Positions 1-7,929 of a stretch of 64,000 bases of DNA are shown one piece after another. Both the position numbers and the translations under genes were made by a program. How positions within the stretch are numbered: the first letter of the stretch is position 1; each line of letters starts with the position of its first letter. Below the pieces are notes generated by a model. That model did no database searches. It saw nothing but the letters and a program-made list of their open reading frames with translations, and had not been told where the DNA came from. Origin of the DNA: DTU015 sp964641455 (GTDB lineage Bacteria > Bacillota > Sulfobacillia > Fermentithermobacillales > Fermentithermobacillaceae). The stretch is taken from NCBI GenBank assembly GCA_964641455.1, contig CAZXLH010000002.1, forward strand, positions 53,136 to 117,135. Direction: 5' to 3'.

Positions 1-2
1 GC

Positions 3-707
3 CTTGAAGACCGGCGCGCTCAATTGGCTCATCAAATAGAAGTAATAAAGCAAGTTGCTTCTTCATCTTCTGTAAAAGTTCTGGCTCCTGTCTCCGGCGT
101 TTTCTATTCTGAAATAGTTTCCCTGGATTCGAAACTGTCTATGGCCAGTTTGGCAGAAAAAGACGGGTCGGAATTATCTGTGCTTGCTCAAGAATTGGAG
201 GATGCAGTAGAGTATCATGTTGAAGATGGGCAGAACGTGAGTCACGGAGACATGATTGGCAGGATTGTATCCGGTGAAAACGTCAAGTTTTTTATGACTG
301 TCAAGACAGAATATCGCCCTGACATCAAAGTGGGAAGCAAGGCATCGGTAGAATCAGAGGGGCCTGCCTCACTTAGCACTACTATAAAAGAAGTAACAGA
401 CGGCAAACCTCCCGGCTATTCGATAATATCCGGAGAGATTGAATATATCCCTCCTGATAAGTTTGTGAGAACTTCACATATTTCTCTGATTACCCGTAGA
501 GAGCAAGGAATCATTGTGCCCTTAAAGAGCCTTGTCGAAAAGGATGGGGAAACAGGCGTTTTGGTGGTTCATAAGACCTATGCTGTTTTTCAGCCTGTTG
601 ACATAAAAATGATTAAAGGCGAACAAGCAGCGGTAGAGGGCGTCAGTGAAACAAGTGAAATAGTACTTAACGGAATCAAGTTTTTTGAAGGAAGGAGAGT
701 TAGGTGA
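3..707 (+). CDS. HlyD-like membrane-fusion/efflux adaptor-type protein (5' partial)
   Basis: The frame is open to the left edge of the window, so the N-terminus, including any membrane anchor, is missing. The visible part begins in a charged helical stretch. It then has a lipoyl/barrel-sandwich-like segment (KVLAPVSGVFYSEI, about 30 codons in, and the later VEDGQNVSHGDMIGRI) and ends in a beta-rich domain, an order typical of HlyD-family periplasmic adaptors. Genes of this kind are known just upstream of the YggS/YlmE division-associated gene in Clostridia, and here it overlaps yggS by 4 bp. Its substrate and partner are unknown. A role at the cell envelope is inferred from the family and neighbours. 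Confidence 0.6.
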   Translation, partial: LEDRRAQLAHQIEVIKQVASSSSVKVLAPVSGVFYSEIVSLDSKLSMASLAEKDGSELSVLAQELEDAVEYHVEDGQNVSHGDMIGRIVSGENVKFFMTVKTEYRPDIKVGSKASVESEGPASLSTTIKEVTDGKPPGYSIISGEIEYIPPDKFVRTSHISLITRREQGIIVPLKSLVEKDGETGVLVVHKTYAVFQPVDIKMIKGEQAAVEGVSETSEIVLNGIKFFEGRRVR

Positions 708-1399
708 TTAAGGCCAATCTGGAACGGGTTGCAGAAAACATCAAAAGAGCATGTGAAAAATCAGGGCGCGATCCTGGATCAGTGCAGATCTTGGCTGTTT
801 CGAAAAGGTTTTCCAATGAAACCATCAGTCAAGCCAGATCTTTGGGTATTTCTTACTTTGGTGAAAATCGTGTTCAAGAGGCGAGGAGGAAGAAGCCTAC
901 AGGTATCTTTCAGGGAACTAAACTGGCTCTTATTGGTCATCTTCAAACCAACAAAGCGTCAATGGCTGTGAGAATTTTCGATGAAGTTCAATCAGTAGAT
1001 TCGTTAAAAGTGGCTCAATCCCTGTCTAAGTTCGCTGTCAAATACCGTGACGAGGCGCTGCCTGTTTATTTGCAGGTGAACATAGCAAAAGATAAGAATA
1101 AATACGGATGCTTACCTGAAGAAGCGCTGCCTCTTGCCGGCCACATTCTGGATTCAGACGGTATCAAACTGATAGGGCTTATGACAGTCGCTCCTATAGC
1201 CCATAACCCAAATGCTTCAAGGGAGCACTTTCGCAATCTGAAGATGCTTCGCGAACAACTGGTACACAGCGGCATCCCCGAAGACAATCTACGGGAACTT
1301 TCCATGGGGATGTCATCGGATTATCAAGTGGCTGTTGAGGAAGGAGCGACGGTAATCAGGCTGGGCACAGCACTATTTGGCCCTCGGAGCTATAAATAG
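704..1399 (+). CDS. yggS: YggS/PLPBP family pyridoxal-phosphate homeostasis protein
   Basis: This 231-residue protein is close to the usual family length. It carries the PLP-lysine context AVSKRF (Lys34), the motif YFGENRVQEA, the LIGHLQTNK segment, and the C-terminal SMGMSSDY and RLGTALFGPR phosphate-binding motifs. The family binds PLP as a single-domain fold-III protein, has no known enzymatic activity, and buffers free PLP in the cytosol. It starts at a GTG overlapping the preceding stop by 4 bp, so it is probably translationally coupled. The B. subtilis homologue ylmE lies in the ylm division cluster just before divIVA, as it does here. Confidence 0.93.
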   Translation: MIKANLERVAENIKRACEKSGRDPGSVQILAVSKRFSNETISQARSLGISYFGENRVQEARRKKPTGIFQGTKLALIGHLQTNKASMAVRIFDEVQSVDSLKVAQSLSKFAVKYRDEALPVYLQVNIAKDKNKYGCLPEEALPLAGHILDSDGIKLIGLMTVAPIAHNPNASREHFRNLKMLREQLVHSGIPEDNLRELSMGMSSDYQVAVEEGATVIRLGTALFGPRSYK

Positions 1400-1463
1400 C
1401 AGGATCTTGGCTCGCCTCTGTGGAAATTCTATCCTTGATATCATATTTATTGGAGGGGTATCT

Positions 1464-2000
1464 ATGGGACAGGAAGAGACCAATCTAACTCCGTTGAGGG
1501 TTCCCAGGTTGACGCCTCTGGATATCCATAACAAAGAGTTTACAAAGTCTTTTCGTGGTTATAATGAAGATGAAGTAGATGAGTTCTTAGATCTCATAGT
1601 TGCTGAGTTTGAGGCATTCATACGGGAAAATGAAGAACTTCATGCAAGCATGTCAGGCCTTGAAGCCAGGATTGGGCATTACAAAGGGCTTGAAGAGACT
1701 TTGAAAAATGCTATTGTGCTTGCTCAGAAAGCAGCGGATCAAATCAAAGAGTCTGCTGCAAGAGAGGCAAAGGCCATAATAGAGGATGCTCATCGCCAGG
1801 CAGACAGAACAAGAAGTGAAGCAGAAGAGCTTCGCAGAAAAACCTATGAGGATCTTGAGACAGAGCGTCAAAAAGCAGTCAGGTTTAAAACAGAATTTCG
1901 TACATTGCTTCAATCCACATTGGAGATGCTTGACGACAATGTGGATAAAGTAACACGAATCTTAGGTGAAGAAAAAGAAACCGAACACAGCATTGATTAG
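1464..2000 (+). CDS. divIVA: DivIVA cell-division/septum-site protein
   Basis: The N-terminal lipid-binding domain is diagnostic: LTPLDIHNKEF, then FRGYNEDEVDEFLD. A long charged coiled coil rich in Glu, Lys, Arg and Ala fills residues of about 60-170. I chose the ATG at 1464 because it follows TGGAGGGG at a good distance; the frame is open upstream but would overlap yggS. The protein is 178 residues. DivIVA assembles at curved membrane at the septum and poles and guides division, polar growth or sporulation chromosome anchoring. It sits 64 bp after yggS with no sepF, ylmG or ylmH between them, which is unlike the B. subtilis order. Confidence 0.93.
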   Translation: MGQEETNLTPLRVPRLTPLDIHNKEFTKSFRGYNEDEVDEFLDLIVAEFEAFIRENEELHASMSGLEARIGHYKGLEETLKNAIVLAQKAADQIKESAAREAKAIIEDAHRQADRTRSEAEELRRKTYEDLETERQKAVRFKTEFRTLLQSTLEMLDDNVDKVTRILGEEKETEHSID

Positions 2001-2017
2001 CGATTGGAGATTGACAC

Positions 2018-2698
2018 ATGAAAGTGATAGGGATTGCCGGAGGGATGGGTCCTCAAGCAACATGTGATTTGTACATGAAAATAATTCAACATACCCCGGC
2101 GGAAAAGGATCAGGACCACTTGCGGGTAATAATTGATTCTAATCCAAAAATACCTGATAGAACGGCTTATATCCTCGGCAAAGGTGAAGACCCCAGGCCG
2201 TATCTTATTGAAACCGCCTGTAATGTCGAAAAGGCCGGGGCATCATTTATAGTTATTCCTTGTAATACAGCGCATTACTTTCACAAAGATGTTCAAGCTA
2301 AGGTTGGTATTCCTGTACTTCATATGATGAATGAAGTGGCCTTGCACCTAAAGGGAAAAATAAAAAAGGCAGGGATTTTGGCTACAAGCGGTACTTTGAA
2401 AATCGGGCTTTATTCAGAAGCGCTTTCGGCTGAAGGTATAGATACGATTGTACCCGGCGAAAAAAGCCAAGGCCAAGTGATGGAGTCTATATACTTGGTT
2501 AAATCCGGCAAGGTTGAACGTGCAAGAGAACTTATAATTGAGCAAGGCAAAGCGCTTTCAGCTCGTGGCGCTGACGTAGTTATCGCAGGGTGCACTGAGA
2601 TACCGCTCATATTGAAACAAGGCGACTTGGACATTGACGTAATAGATGCAACTGATGTGTTGGCCAGAGCATGTGTGAAATTTGCCCTTGAGAAGTAA
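2018..2698 (+). CDS. Aspartate/glutamate racemase family protein
   Basis: The 226-residue protein shows the cofactor-independent racemase signature: IGIAGGMGPQAT at the N-terminus, a first catalytic cysteine in IPCNTAHYF (Cys82) and a second in AGCTEIPLI (Cys192). Two cysteines on opposite faces of the substrate are the hallmark of PLP-independent Asp/Glu racemases. The aspartate racemase branch is the likelier one from the GGMGP start, but substrate cannot be fixed from sequence alone. It starts at ATG 17 bp after divIVA, so it is probably co-transcribed. D-amino acids for peptidoglycan would fit this neighbourhood (inference). Confidence 0.85.
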   Translation: MKVIGIAGGMGPQATCDLYMKIIQHTPAEKDQDHLRVIIDSNPKIPDRTAYILGKGEDPRPYLIETACNVEKAGASFIVIPCNTAHYFHKDVQAKVGIPVLHMMNEVALHLKGKIKKAGILATSGTLKIGLYSEALSAEGIDTIVPGEKSQGQVMESIYLVKSGKVERARELIIEQGKALSARGADVVIAGCTEIPLILKQGDLDIDVIDATDVLARACVKFALEK

Positions 2699-2718
2699 TA
2701 AACGTGGAGGTGTGGTAG

Positions 2719-4323
2719 TTGAAAGCCAGAGTATTTACCAACGGCAACTTCTGGGTTTCAGGCAGAGATTTAAGGCGAAGAGACAGTTTGGCTGCCCTAA
2801 ACGGTAGAATTGTTTGTGTAGGAGATTACAATCAATGTCTTGATGCTCTTCCTATTGGTATCAAGCCTGAAGTAACAGATCTTAACGGAAAGACAGTTTT
2901 GCCTGGGTTTATCGACAGCCACCTCCACCTTTTGAGTTTTGGCCTAACATTGCGCGATGTATCTTTAGTTGATATTGGCTCTATTACTGAACTGAAATCA
3001 AAGGTTAAGGCAAGGGCAGATCAAGTTTCTGAAAATAGCTGGGTCATCGGCCGGGGCTGGGATCAGGATTTATTTTTCGAAAAACGATATCCTACACGAA
3101 AAGATCTTGATGAGGCTTCAGGTGGCAGGCCTGTGTATTTGACAAGAGTGTGTGGACATATCGCAGTTGTTTCATCAAAAGCTCTTGAGATTGCAGGTGT
3201 TAACCGGGATACTCCGGACCCGCCGGGGGGCAAAATTGATCGGGATTCCTATGGAGATCCCACCGGTATTCTTCGTGAAACTGCTCAGGGTTTAGTACGG
3301 CCTTACATTCCCGAAACAGATTATGAAACTATGGAAGACGCCCTCAAAAATGCCATGGAATATGTGCTTTCCAGAGGTATTACTTCGGTTCATATAAATG
3401 ACGGGCAGTTAGGATTTCCGGGAACCATGGAACTTTATAAGAAGGTTCAGCAGCAAGGTTATTCCTTAAGGGTTTATTGGGACATTCCGGGTGATCTAAT
3501 GACAGACCTGTTTGAGACCCCTCTGCGATCAGGAGACGGCGATGATTACTTCAGGATTGGAGCCGTGAAACTTTTTGCCGATGGCTCTCTTGGCGGAAGA
3601 ACAGCTGCCTTGGAAGCACCATACTCAGACGATCCTAACAATCGCGGTATGTTAGTTTTGTCTCAAGATGATCTCAAACAACAGGTTTATCTGGCCCACG
3701 CCAATGGTATGCAGGTAGCCATACACGCAATAGGCGACAGAGCTGCCAAAGTAAGCCTCGAAGCAATAAACTCGGCTCAATCCAGGCTTCCCATTAGTGG
3801 GATAAGGCACAGGTTGGTTCATGTTCAAATATTGTCGCCCCTGCTTATCACTGAAATGAGACGGGTAAGAGTGGTTGCAGATGTTCAACCCAAGTTCATA
3901 TCCAGTGACATGAGATGGGCGTTAGATAGAGTAGGAACGGCCAGAATGCGATCTTCGTATTCCTGGCGTACAATGCTAAGGGCAGGCGTACCCCTTGCCG
4001 GAGGGTCTGATTGCCCGGTTGAACCCCCGGATCCATTGTATGGCATCTACTGTGCCGTAACACGCAAAGATATGGAAGGGAATCCACCTATGGGATTTTT
4101 CCCAAATGAGAAACTTACACTTGATGAAGCTGTGAATCTGTTTACAGCCGGCGGTGCTTATGGATCATACGAGGAGAATAAGAAAGGAAGCCTTACTCCT
4201 GGGAAACTGTGTGATTTGGTAGTTTTGTCAGAAGACATTGCTTTCGTGAGCCCTGAAGACATTAAGGATTTAGAAGTGGTCCTTACCGTGGTCGGCGGAG
4301 AAATCGCTTACAGAAAGCCCTAA
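2719..4323 (+). CDS. YtcJ-like metal-dependent amidohydrolase
   Basis: This 534-residue protein belongs to amidohydrolase family 3 (YtcJ/LAF3-like). Metal-ligand motifs are visible: FIDSHLHLL (His68, His70), AIHAIGDRA, RLVHVQIL and AGGSDCPVEPPDPL. The C-terminal LTPGKLCDLVVLSEDI is the usual second beta-sandwich segment. The start is TTG 2719 behind GGAGGTG, 20 bp after the racemase stop. The family hydrolyses C-N bonds of varied small molecules; the substrate here is unknown. Its 3' end overlaps the convergent membrane-protein gene by 41 bp. Confidence 0.85.
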   Translation: MKARVFTNGNFWVSGRDLRRRDSLAALNGRIVCVGDYNQCLDALPIGIKPEVTDLNGKTVLPGFIDSHLHLLSFGLTLRDVSLVDIGSITELKSKVKARADQVSENSWVIGRGWDQDLFFEKRYPTRKDLDEASGGRPVYLTRVCGHIAVVSSKALEIAGVNRDTPDPPGGKIDRDSYGDPTGILRETAQGLVRPYIPETDYETMEDALKNAMEYVLSRGITSVHINDGQLGFPGTMELYKKVQQQGYSLRVYWDIPGDLMTDLFETPLRSGDGDDYFRIGAVKLFADGSLGGRTAALEAPYSDDPNNRGMLVLSQDDLKQQVYLAHANGMQVAIHAIGDRAAKVSLEAINSAQSRLPISGIRHRLVHVQILSPLLITEMRRVRVVADVQPKFISSDMRWALDRVGTARMRSSYSWRTMLRAGVPLAGGSDCPVEPPDPLYGIYCAVTRKDMEGNPPMGFFPNEKLTLDEAVNLFTAGGAYGSYEENKKGSLTPGKLCDLVVLSEDIAFVSPEDIKDLEVVLTVVGGEIAYRKP

Positions 4324-5014
4324 TGCCCAGGCCCATCCCGTAGTAGATTGCGCTAATTATCAAAGAACAAAATCCGGTTCTTTTGACTGCAGAATAGAAA
4401 AATTCTTCAGGAAATATCTTTATGAGCCAATCTAGATTAGGGTCAAGCAGCCATAACTCGTTTGGGAATATTACAATATGAAAGTTAGTCCACCAGTCCG
4501 TGAAGTTCAAAGCAGGAGGTATGGTTAGCAGTAATATTAGTGCTATAAGTACAATTGCAGAGATTTTAAGTGATTTGCCCACTAGTAATTTGGCCCTGGG
4601 TACAAGCGCGGCAAACACAACTCCCAATACAATGAGGCCCAGGCAAATGCGTTTTGCCAGGAAACCTAATTGAAACAAGGCACGGACATCCTTTAAGTGT
4701 TCAATTTCATTCTGCCTGTATAGCGGCCTGAGAGTGTCGTTAATAGTCACATCCAGTTGAGGTGTGGAGTTTTTGCCTGTCAAATAACCCTGAAGCCTCA
4801 TGCCAACCATTTTCAGTTCTTCCATAGGTATTCGAGCTGACTCAGGAATATCAAGTTCCTCCCATTTTGCAGTGTAGAAATCAAGGTCTAAAGCTGTAAT
4901 TTGGACAGACAGTAGTATGTTGAAGCCTACAAGCCCAACTACGAGCATAGATACAACTGCAGCTCGGGCCCAAGGCCTGGACTTATGCCTGCTTGTATTT
5001 TTACCTTTGGGCAT
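4283..5014 (-). CDS. TIGR01906/DUF1461 family integral membrane protein
   Basis: Four hydrophobic segments are visible: one near the N-terminus (VVSMLVVGLVGFNILLSV), two central (LIVLGVVFAALVP and ISAIVLIALILLLTIP) and one near the C-terminus. The region between the third and last contains the family signature with NFHIVIFPNELWLLDPN and IFPEEFFYSAV. I recognise this as the DUF1461 family, common in Firmicutes and of unknown function. The start is uncertain: ATG 5014 is used, but TTG 5020 is closer to a GGGGTGG motif, and the frame is open to 5086 without a good ribosome binding site. It converges on and overlaps the amidohydrolase gene and is divergent from the P-loop ATPase gene. Confidence 0.7.
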   Translation of the reverse strand: MPKGKNTSRHKSRPWARAAVVSMLVVGLVGFNILLSVQITALDLDFYTAKWEELDIPESARIPMEELKMVGMRLQGYLTGKNSTPQLDVTINDTLRPLYRQNEIEHLKDVRALFQLGFLAKRICLGLIVLGVVFAALVPRAKLLVGKSLKISAIVLIALILLLTIPPALNFTDWWTNFHIVIFPNELWLLDPNLDWLIKIFPEEFFYSAVKRTGFCSLIISAIYYGMGLGIRAFCKRFLRRPR

Positions 5015-5174
5015 TTTCAAATCAGCCACCCCAATGTCTTCATGTCCGACGGACACCCGATAGGTTAGTTTTACATAGTATGCCAAGGAGGCATCAAAGC
5101 AAATTCCAAAAGGTTTTGCCCTATAGTTTATACCATATTAGGGCACTTGACAGATATGAGGGGAGGGCACGTCC

Positions 5175-6293
5175 TTGAAAACCAAGGGCTATATAAAACG
5201 TATATTTCCGGGCAACAACACTCCAGACGGATTCTTTTCTTACTATGACTACATGATGCCAAACAATGCCAACAGGGTTTTTGTGATAAAGGGAGGCCCA
5301 GGAGTTGGCAAGTCTACATTCATGTCTGCAATAGCATGGGACATGGTAGACAAAGGATATGACGTGGAAATCCACCATTGTTCATCAGACAACGGCTCAA
5401 TAGACGGGGTGGTATTTCCTGAAATCGGTGTAGGAATACTGGATGGTACCTGGCCCCATGTAGTTGATCCTAAGGTTCCCGGCGCTGTTGATGAAATTAT
5501 ATGGCTCGGCGAATTTTGGGACGAAGAATCAGTACGCGCAAATAAGCAAGAGATTCTGAAGGCTCAAAAGGGTGCCGAGTCGGTTTTTAGGCGTGCTTAC
5601 CGTTTCCTAAAAGCTGCCCAGATTATATATGAGGACTGGGAGTCAGTCTACATCGAAGCTATGGACTTTGGTAAAGCTAATATCATTGCCAAACAGATAA
5701 TTGATGAAAACTTTGGGCATATTGAAGTAGCCCCGAAACCCGGATTTCAGCGAAAACTCTTTGCAAGTGCTATAACACCTGACGGCATGGTGAACTACCT
5801 AAACAGTATAGTGGCCCCGTGCAAGAAACGCTATGCAATATGTGGAAATCCAGGCACAGGCAAGTCTGTTTTGCTCCACAAGGTAGCGGTGGCTGCCCTT
5901 GAGCGGGGATTTTTTGTAGAGACATATTTCTGCCCGCTGCATCCGGAAAAAGTTGAGCATGTGGTTGTTCCTGGATTAGGCCTTGCGCTGACCAAATCAA
6001 TCGAGCCACATACTTATGTTCCCGGCCAGAAAGACGTAATCGTAGAAATGAACAGTTGCCTTGGTGACAGTGTAATAGAGAAGCACTACCCGTATATCGT
6101 CAGGGCTCAGGATGAATTCCAACGGCTATTTGACTCAGGTATTTACTATATTGGCCAGGCAAAGCAGTATCATGATGCGTTGGAAAGGTGCTACGCGCCC
6201 AATATGGATTTTGCCGGTATAGAACAGCTCCGGAATAGAATCATTGAGAGGATCCTGGGTTATGCCAGGCAGGTTGAACAGGCTGGGGTTTAG
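5175..6293 (+). CDS. Tandem P-loop ATPase of unknown role (PRK06851-like)
   Basis: The 372-residue protein has two similar halves, each with its own Walker A: GGPGVGKST at residues 40-48 and GNPGTGKS at 224-231. Each P-loop is preceded by a short hydrophobic strand and followed by a helix and a cysteine-containing HHCSSDN or YFCPLHP segment. This double arrangement matches a conserved Firmicute family annotated only as ATPase or hypothetical. The start is TTG 5175 behind GAGGGGAGGG. No function is known to me. The internal repeat suggests a gene duplication and fusion that makes an intramolecular ATPase pair (inference). Confidence 0.8.
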   Translation: MKTKGYIKRIFPGNNTPDGFFSYYDYMMPNNANRVFVIKGGPGVGKSTFMSAIAWDMVDKGYDVEIHHCSSDNGSIDGVVFPEIGVGILDGTWPHVVDPKVPGAVDEIIWLGEFWDEESVRANKQEILKAQKGAESVFRRAYRFLKAAQIIYEDWESVYIEAMDFGKANIIAKQIIDENFGHIEVAPKPGFQRKLFASAITPDGMVNYLNSIVAPCKKRYAICGNPGTGKSVLLHKVAVAALERGFFVETYFCPLHPEKVEHVVVPGLGLALTKSIEPHTYVPGQKDVIVEMNSCLGDSVIEKHYPYIVRAQDEFQRLFDSGIYYIGQAKQYHDALERCYAPNMDFAGIEQLRNRIIERILGYARQVEQAGV

Positions 6294-6382
6294 ATTACTG
6301 TTGGGCCATTGTGTTTTGTATCCAGGTTTCGCTCTGAGGATACACTAGCTACAGTTCACACAATCTGATTGAGGTATCAAAA

Positions 6383-6712
6383 GTGGAGTTTGAACACGGC
6401 CATCAGGATGAAATTAAGCCGGAACACAGGCTAAGAAACCTTGAAGAAACAGTCAGGCGCATTTCAGATTCCCTGGAACGGTCCAAAATAGCCGAGTATG
6501 TAGACCTTTTGAACCATCCCAGGCGTCTTATATACCTTAACTTGATAGGAGGGCTTTCCAGAGGGGTAGGGCTCGCTATTGGCTTTACAGTGCTGGGTGC
6601 GTTGCTTATATATGTTCTCACCAGGAGTTTTATATTGAATCTTCCGCTTGTAGGCAACTTTCTTGGAGAGTTGGTATGGATAATTCAGGAGTATCTGAGA
6701 GCAAAGCCCTAG
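6383..6712 (+). CDS. Small membrane protein, DUF5665-like
   Basis: The 109-residue protein starts at GTG with a weak upstream GAGG. Its N-terminal half is charged and helical (RNLEETVRRISDSLERSKIAEYVDLL). The C-terminal half holds the family-like motif HPRRLIYLNLIGGLSRGVG and one strong transmembrane stretch (VLGALLIYVLTRSF), then a second amphipathic hydrophobic segment. DUF5665 proteins are small Firmicute membrane proteins with this layout and no assigned function. It lies 90 bp after the ATPase gene and 47 bp before the DksA-type gene, so all three may share a transcript. Confidence 0.65.
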   Translation: MEFEHGHQDEIKPEHRLRNLEETVRRISDSLERSKIAEYVDLLNHPRRLIYLNLIGGLSRGVGLAIGFTVLGALLIYVLTRSFILNLPLVGNFLGELVWIIQEYLRAKP

Positions 6713-6759
6713 AATGTGATGGCCACAGGGCCGGGAATGTTATCAAATGAGTCAAAACC

Positions 6760-7290
6760 ATGAACAGGGTGAGCAAAGTGAACAGAGGCAATAGAGATAC
6801 AGATGAAATCAATCCCGATTTTGATCTTGATTTTGATGTCAGAGAGTTTGAAAACAAGTTGCATTCTGAATTGAGGCGCCTGAAAAGCGGGTTTGAAGGG
6901 CTCAAAGAGAAATCGTTTTCAATGAGCCAGCAGGAATCCCTTGGGATAGAGTCAGCTTACGATCAGCACCCTGCGGACATTGGCACTGAGACTTTTGAGA
7001 GGGGCAAAGATCTGGGCCTAAAGGACGGGCTTGAGATTGGGATGGCGAGAGTTAGGGGCGCTCTGGACCGAATCAGACAGGGGAAATACGGCTTCTGCCT
7101 TAGCTGTAAGGAACCTATTCCTATTGAAAGGCTCAGAGCCGCACCTGAAGTTGAACTGTGTGTTCCATGCCAGGAAGAACAAGAGGTTGTGCCACCAAGC
7201 AGAAGGCCTGTGGAAGAACAGGTTATCAAGCAGGATTTCCCCGGCGAAGGCCATGATGAAGAGCCTGGGGATGAGCCGCCTTTGGACTAA
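6760..7290 (+). CDS. TraR/DksA-type zinc-finger protein (YteA-like)
   Basis: Residues of about 85-130 hold the DksA/TraR fold: GTETFERGKDLGLKDG, a helix, then the four-cysteine zinc finger GFCLSCKEPIPIERL...LCVPCQ. An acidic N-terminal helix (DFDLDFDVREFENKLHSEL) and a Pro/Glu-rich C-tail flank it. It resembles the Bacillus YteA group, which is linked to sporulation or general stress. DksA-type proteins reach into the RNA polymerase secondary channel; whether YteA-type proteins do so is not settled. The gene is followed by a strong intrinsic terminator and then lspA. Confidence 0.8.
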   Translation: MNRVSKVNRGNRDTDEINPDFDLDFDVREFENKLHSELRRLKSGFEGLKEKSFSMSQQESLGIESAYDQHPADIGTETFERGKDLGLKDGLEIGMARVRGALDRIRQGKYGFCLSCKEPIPIERLRAAPEVELCVPCQEEQEVVPPSRRPVEEQVIKQDFPGEGHDEEPGDEPPLD

Positions 7291-7345
7291 CCGGCCTGTG
7301 GTTGTATGAGGAAGGCCGAAACACAAAGATACCGGAAAACACTGG

Positions 7346-7385
7346 AAAACACCGGGGACACTTGCCCCCGGTGTTTTATCTTTTG
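7346..7385 (+). terminator. Intrinsic terminator after the DksA-type gene
   Basis: A 12-bp perfect stem, AAAACACCGGGG (7346-7357) pairing with CCCCGGTGTTTT (7366-7377), closes an 8-nt loop. It runs straight into a T-rich tail (TTTTATCTTTT). It lies 56 bp after the preceding stop. Confidence 0.85.
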
Positions 7386-7412
7386 TATGCTGTAATAAGG
7401 TTAAGTTATAAT
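7383..7412 (+). promoter_or_regulatory. Candidate sigma-A promoter of lspA
   Basis: TTGTAT (7383-7388), an 18-nt spacer and a perfect TATAAT (7407-7412) lie about 60 bp before the lspA start. They sit immediately after a terminator, so a new transcript here is expected. This is a sequence match only. Confidence 0.5.
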
Positions 7413-7473
7413 CCCTTATAGGGTTTTGTGCAAATCCATAGCTGCCCTAGGCTAGTGAAAGTAGGCAGATACA

Positions 7474-7929
7474 TTGATGTTTTGGATTCCGTTTCTGGGA
7501 GTTGTGGTTCTGGACCAGTTGAGTAAGTGGTATATTAGATCGAATTTTGCTCTCGGCCAGTCTCTGCCCATTATCGGTGAGTGGCTGCAGATTGTGTATA
7601 GAGAAAACGCAGGTGCCGCTTTTGGTATCCTGGCAGGCGCAAGATGGTTGTTTATTGTTACAAGCGCTATTAGTGTAGTGCTGGCCGTTTTGCTTCACCC
7701 GAAACTATATTCATTCGGGCGGCCTATGGTAATGGCGCTTGGGCTTGTTGCCGGAGGTGCTTTGGGAAACCTTATTGATAGGATACATCAAACCACAGTA
7801 ACGGATTTTATATATCTAAAGTATTTTCCTGCAGTGTTTAACGTAGCCGATGCTGCAATAGTCATTGGAGCTTTCATGATTGGAATTATGTTGATTATTT
7901 TACTCCCAAAGGATGAGCCGGTGTTGTGA
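7474..7929 (+). CDS. lspA: Lipoprotein signal peptidase (signal peptidase II)
   Basis: The protein has about 151 residues and four transmembrane helices. Family motifs are all present: DQLSKW near the N-terminus, ENAGAAFG, GGALGNLIDR and FNVADAAI. The two likely catalytic aspartates are Asp111 (in VTDFI) and Asp126 (in NVADA). The enzyme cleaves the signal peptide of prolipoproteins before the lipidated cysteine; several lipobox proteins are encoded in this window. The start is TTG 7474 or ATG 7477. The stop overlaps the GTG of the next gene, so the two are probably coupled. Confidence 0.93.
   Translation: MMFWIPFLGVVVLDQLSKWYIRSNFALGQSLPIIGEWLQIVYRENAGAAFGILAGARWLFIVTSAISVVLAVLLHPKLYSFGRPMVMALGLVAGGALGNLIDRIHQTTVTDFIYLKYFPAVFNVADAAIVIGAFMIGIMLIILLPKDEPVL

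Noticed and set aside
6317..6344. Inverted repeat TGTATCC/GGATACA after the P-loop ATPase gene
   Set aside because: The loop is 14 nt and no T-run follows; too weak to call a terminator.
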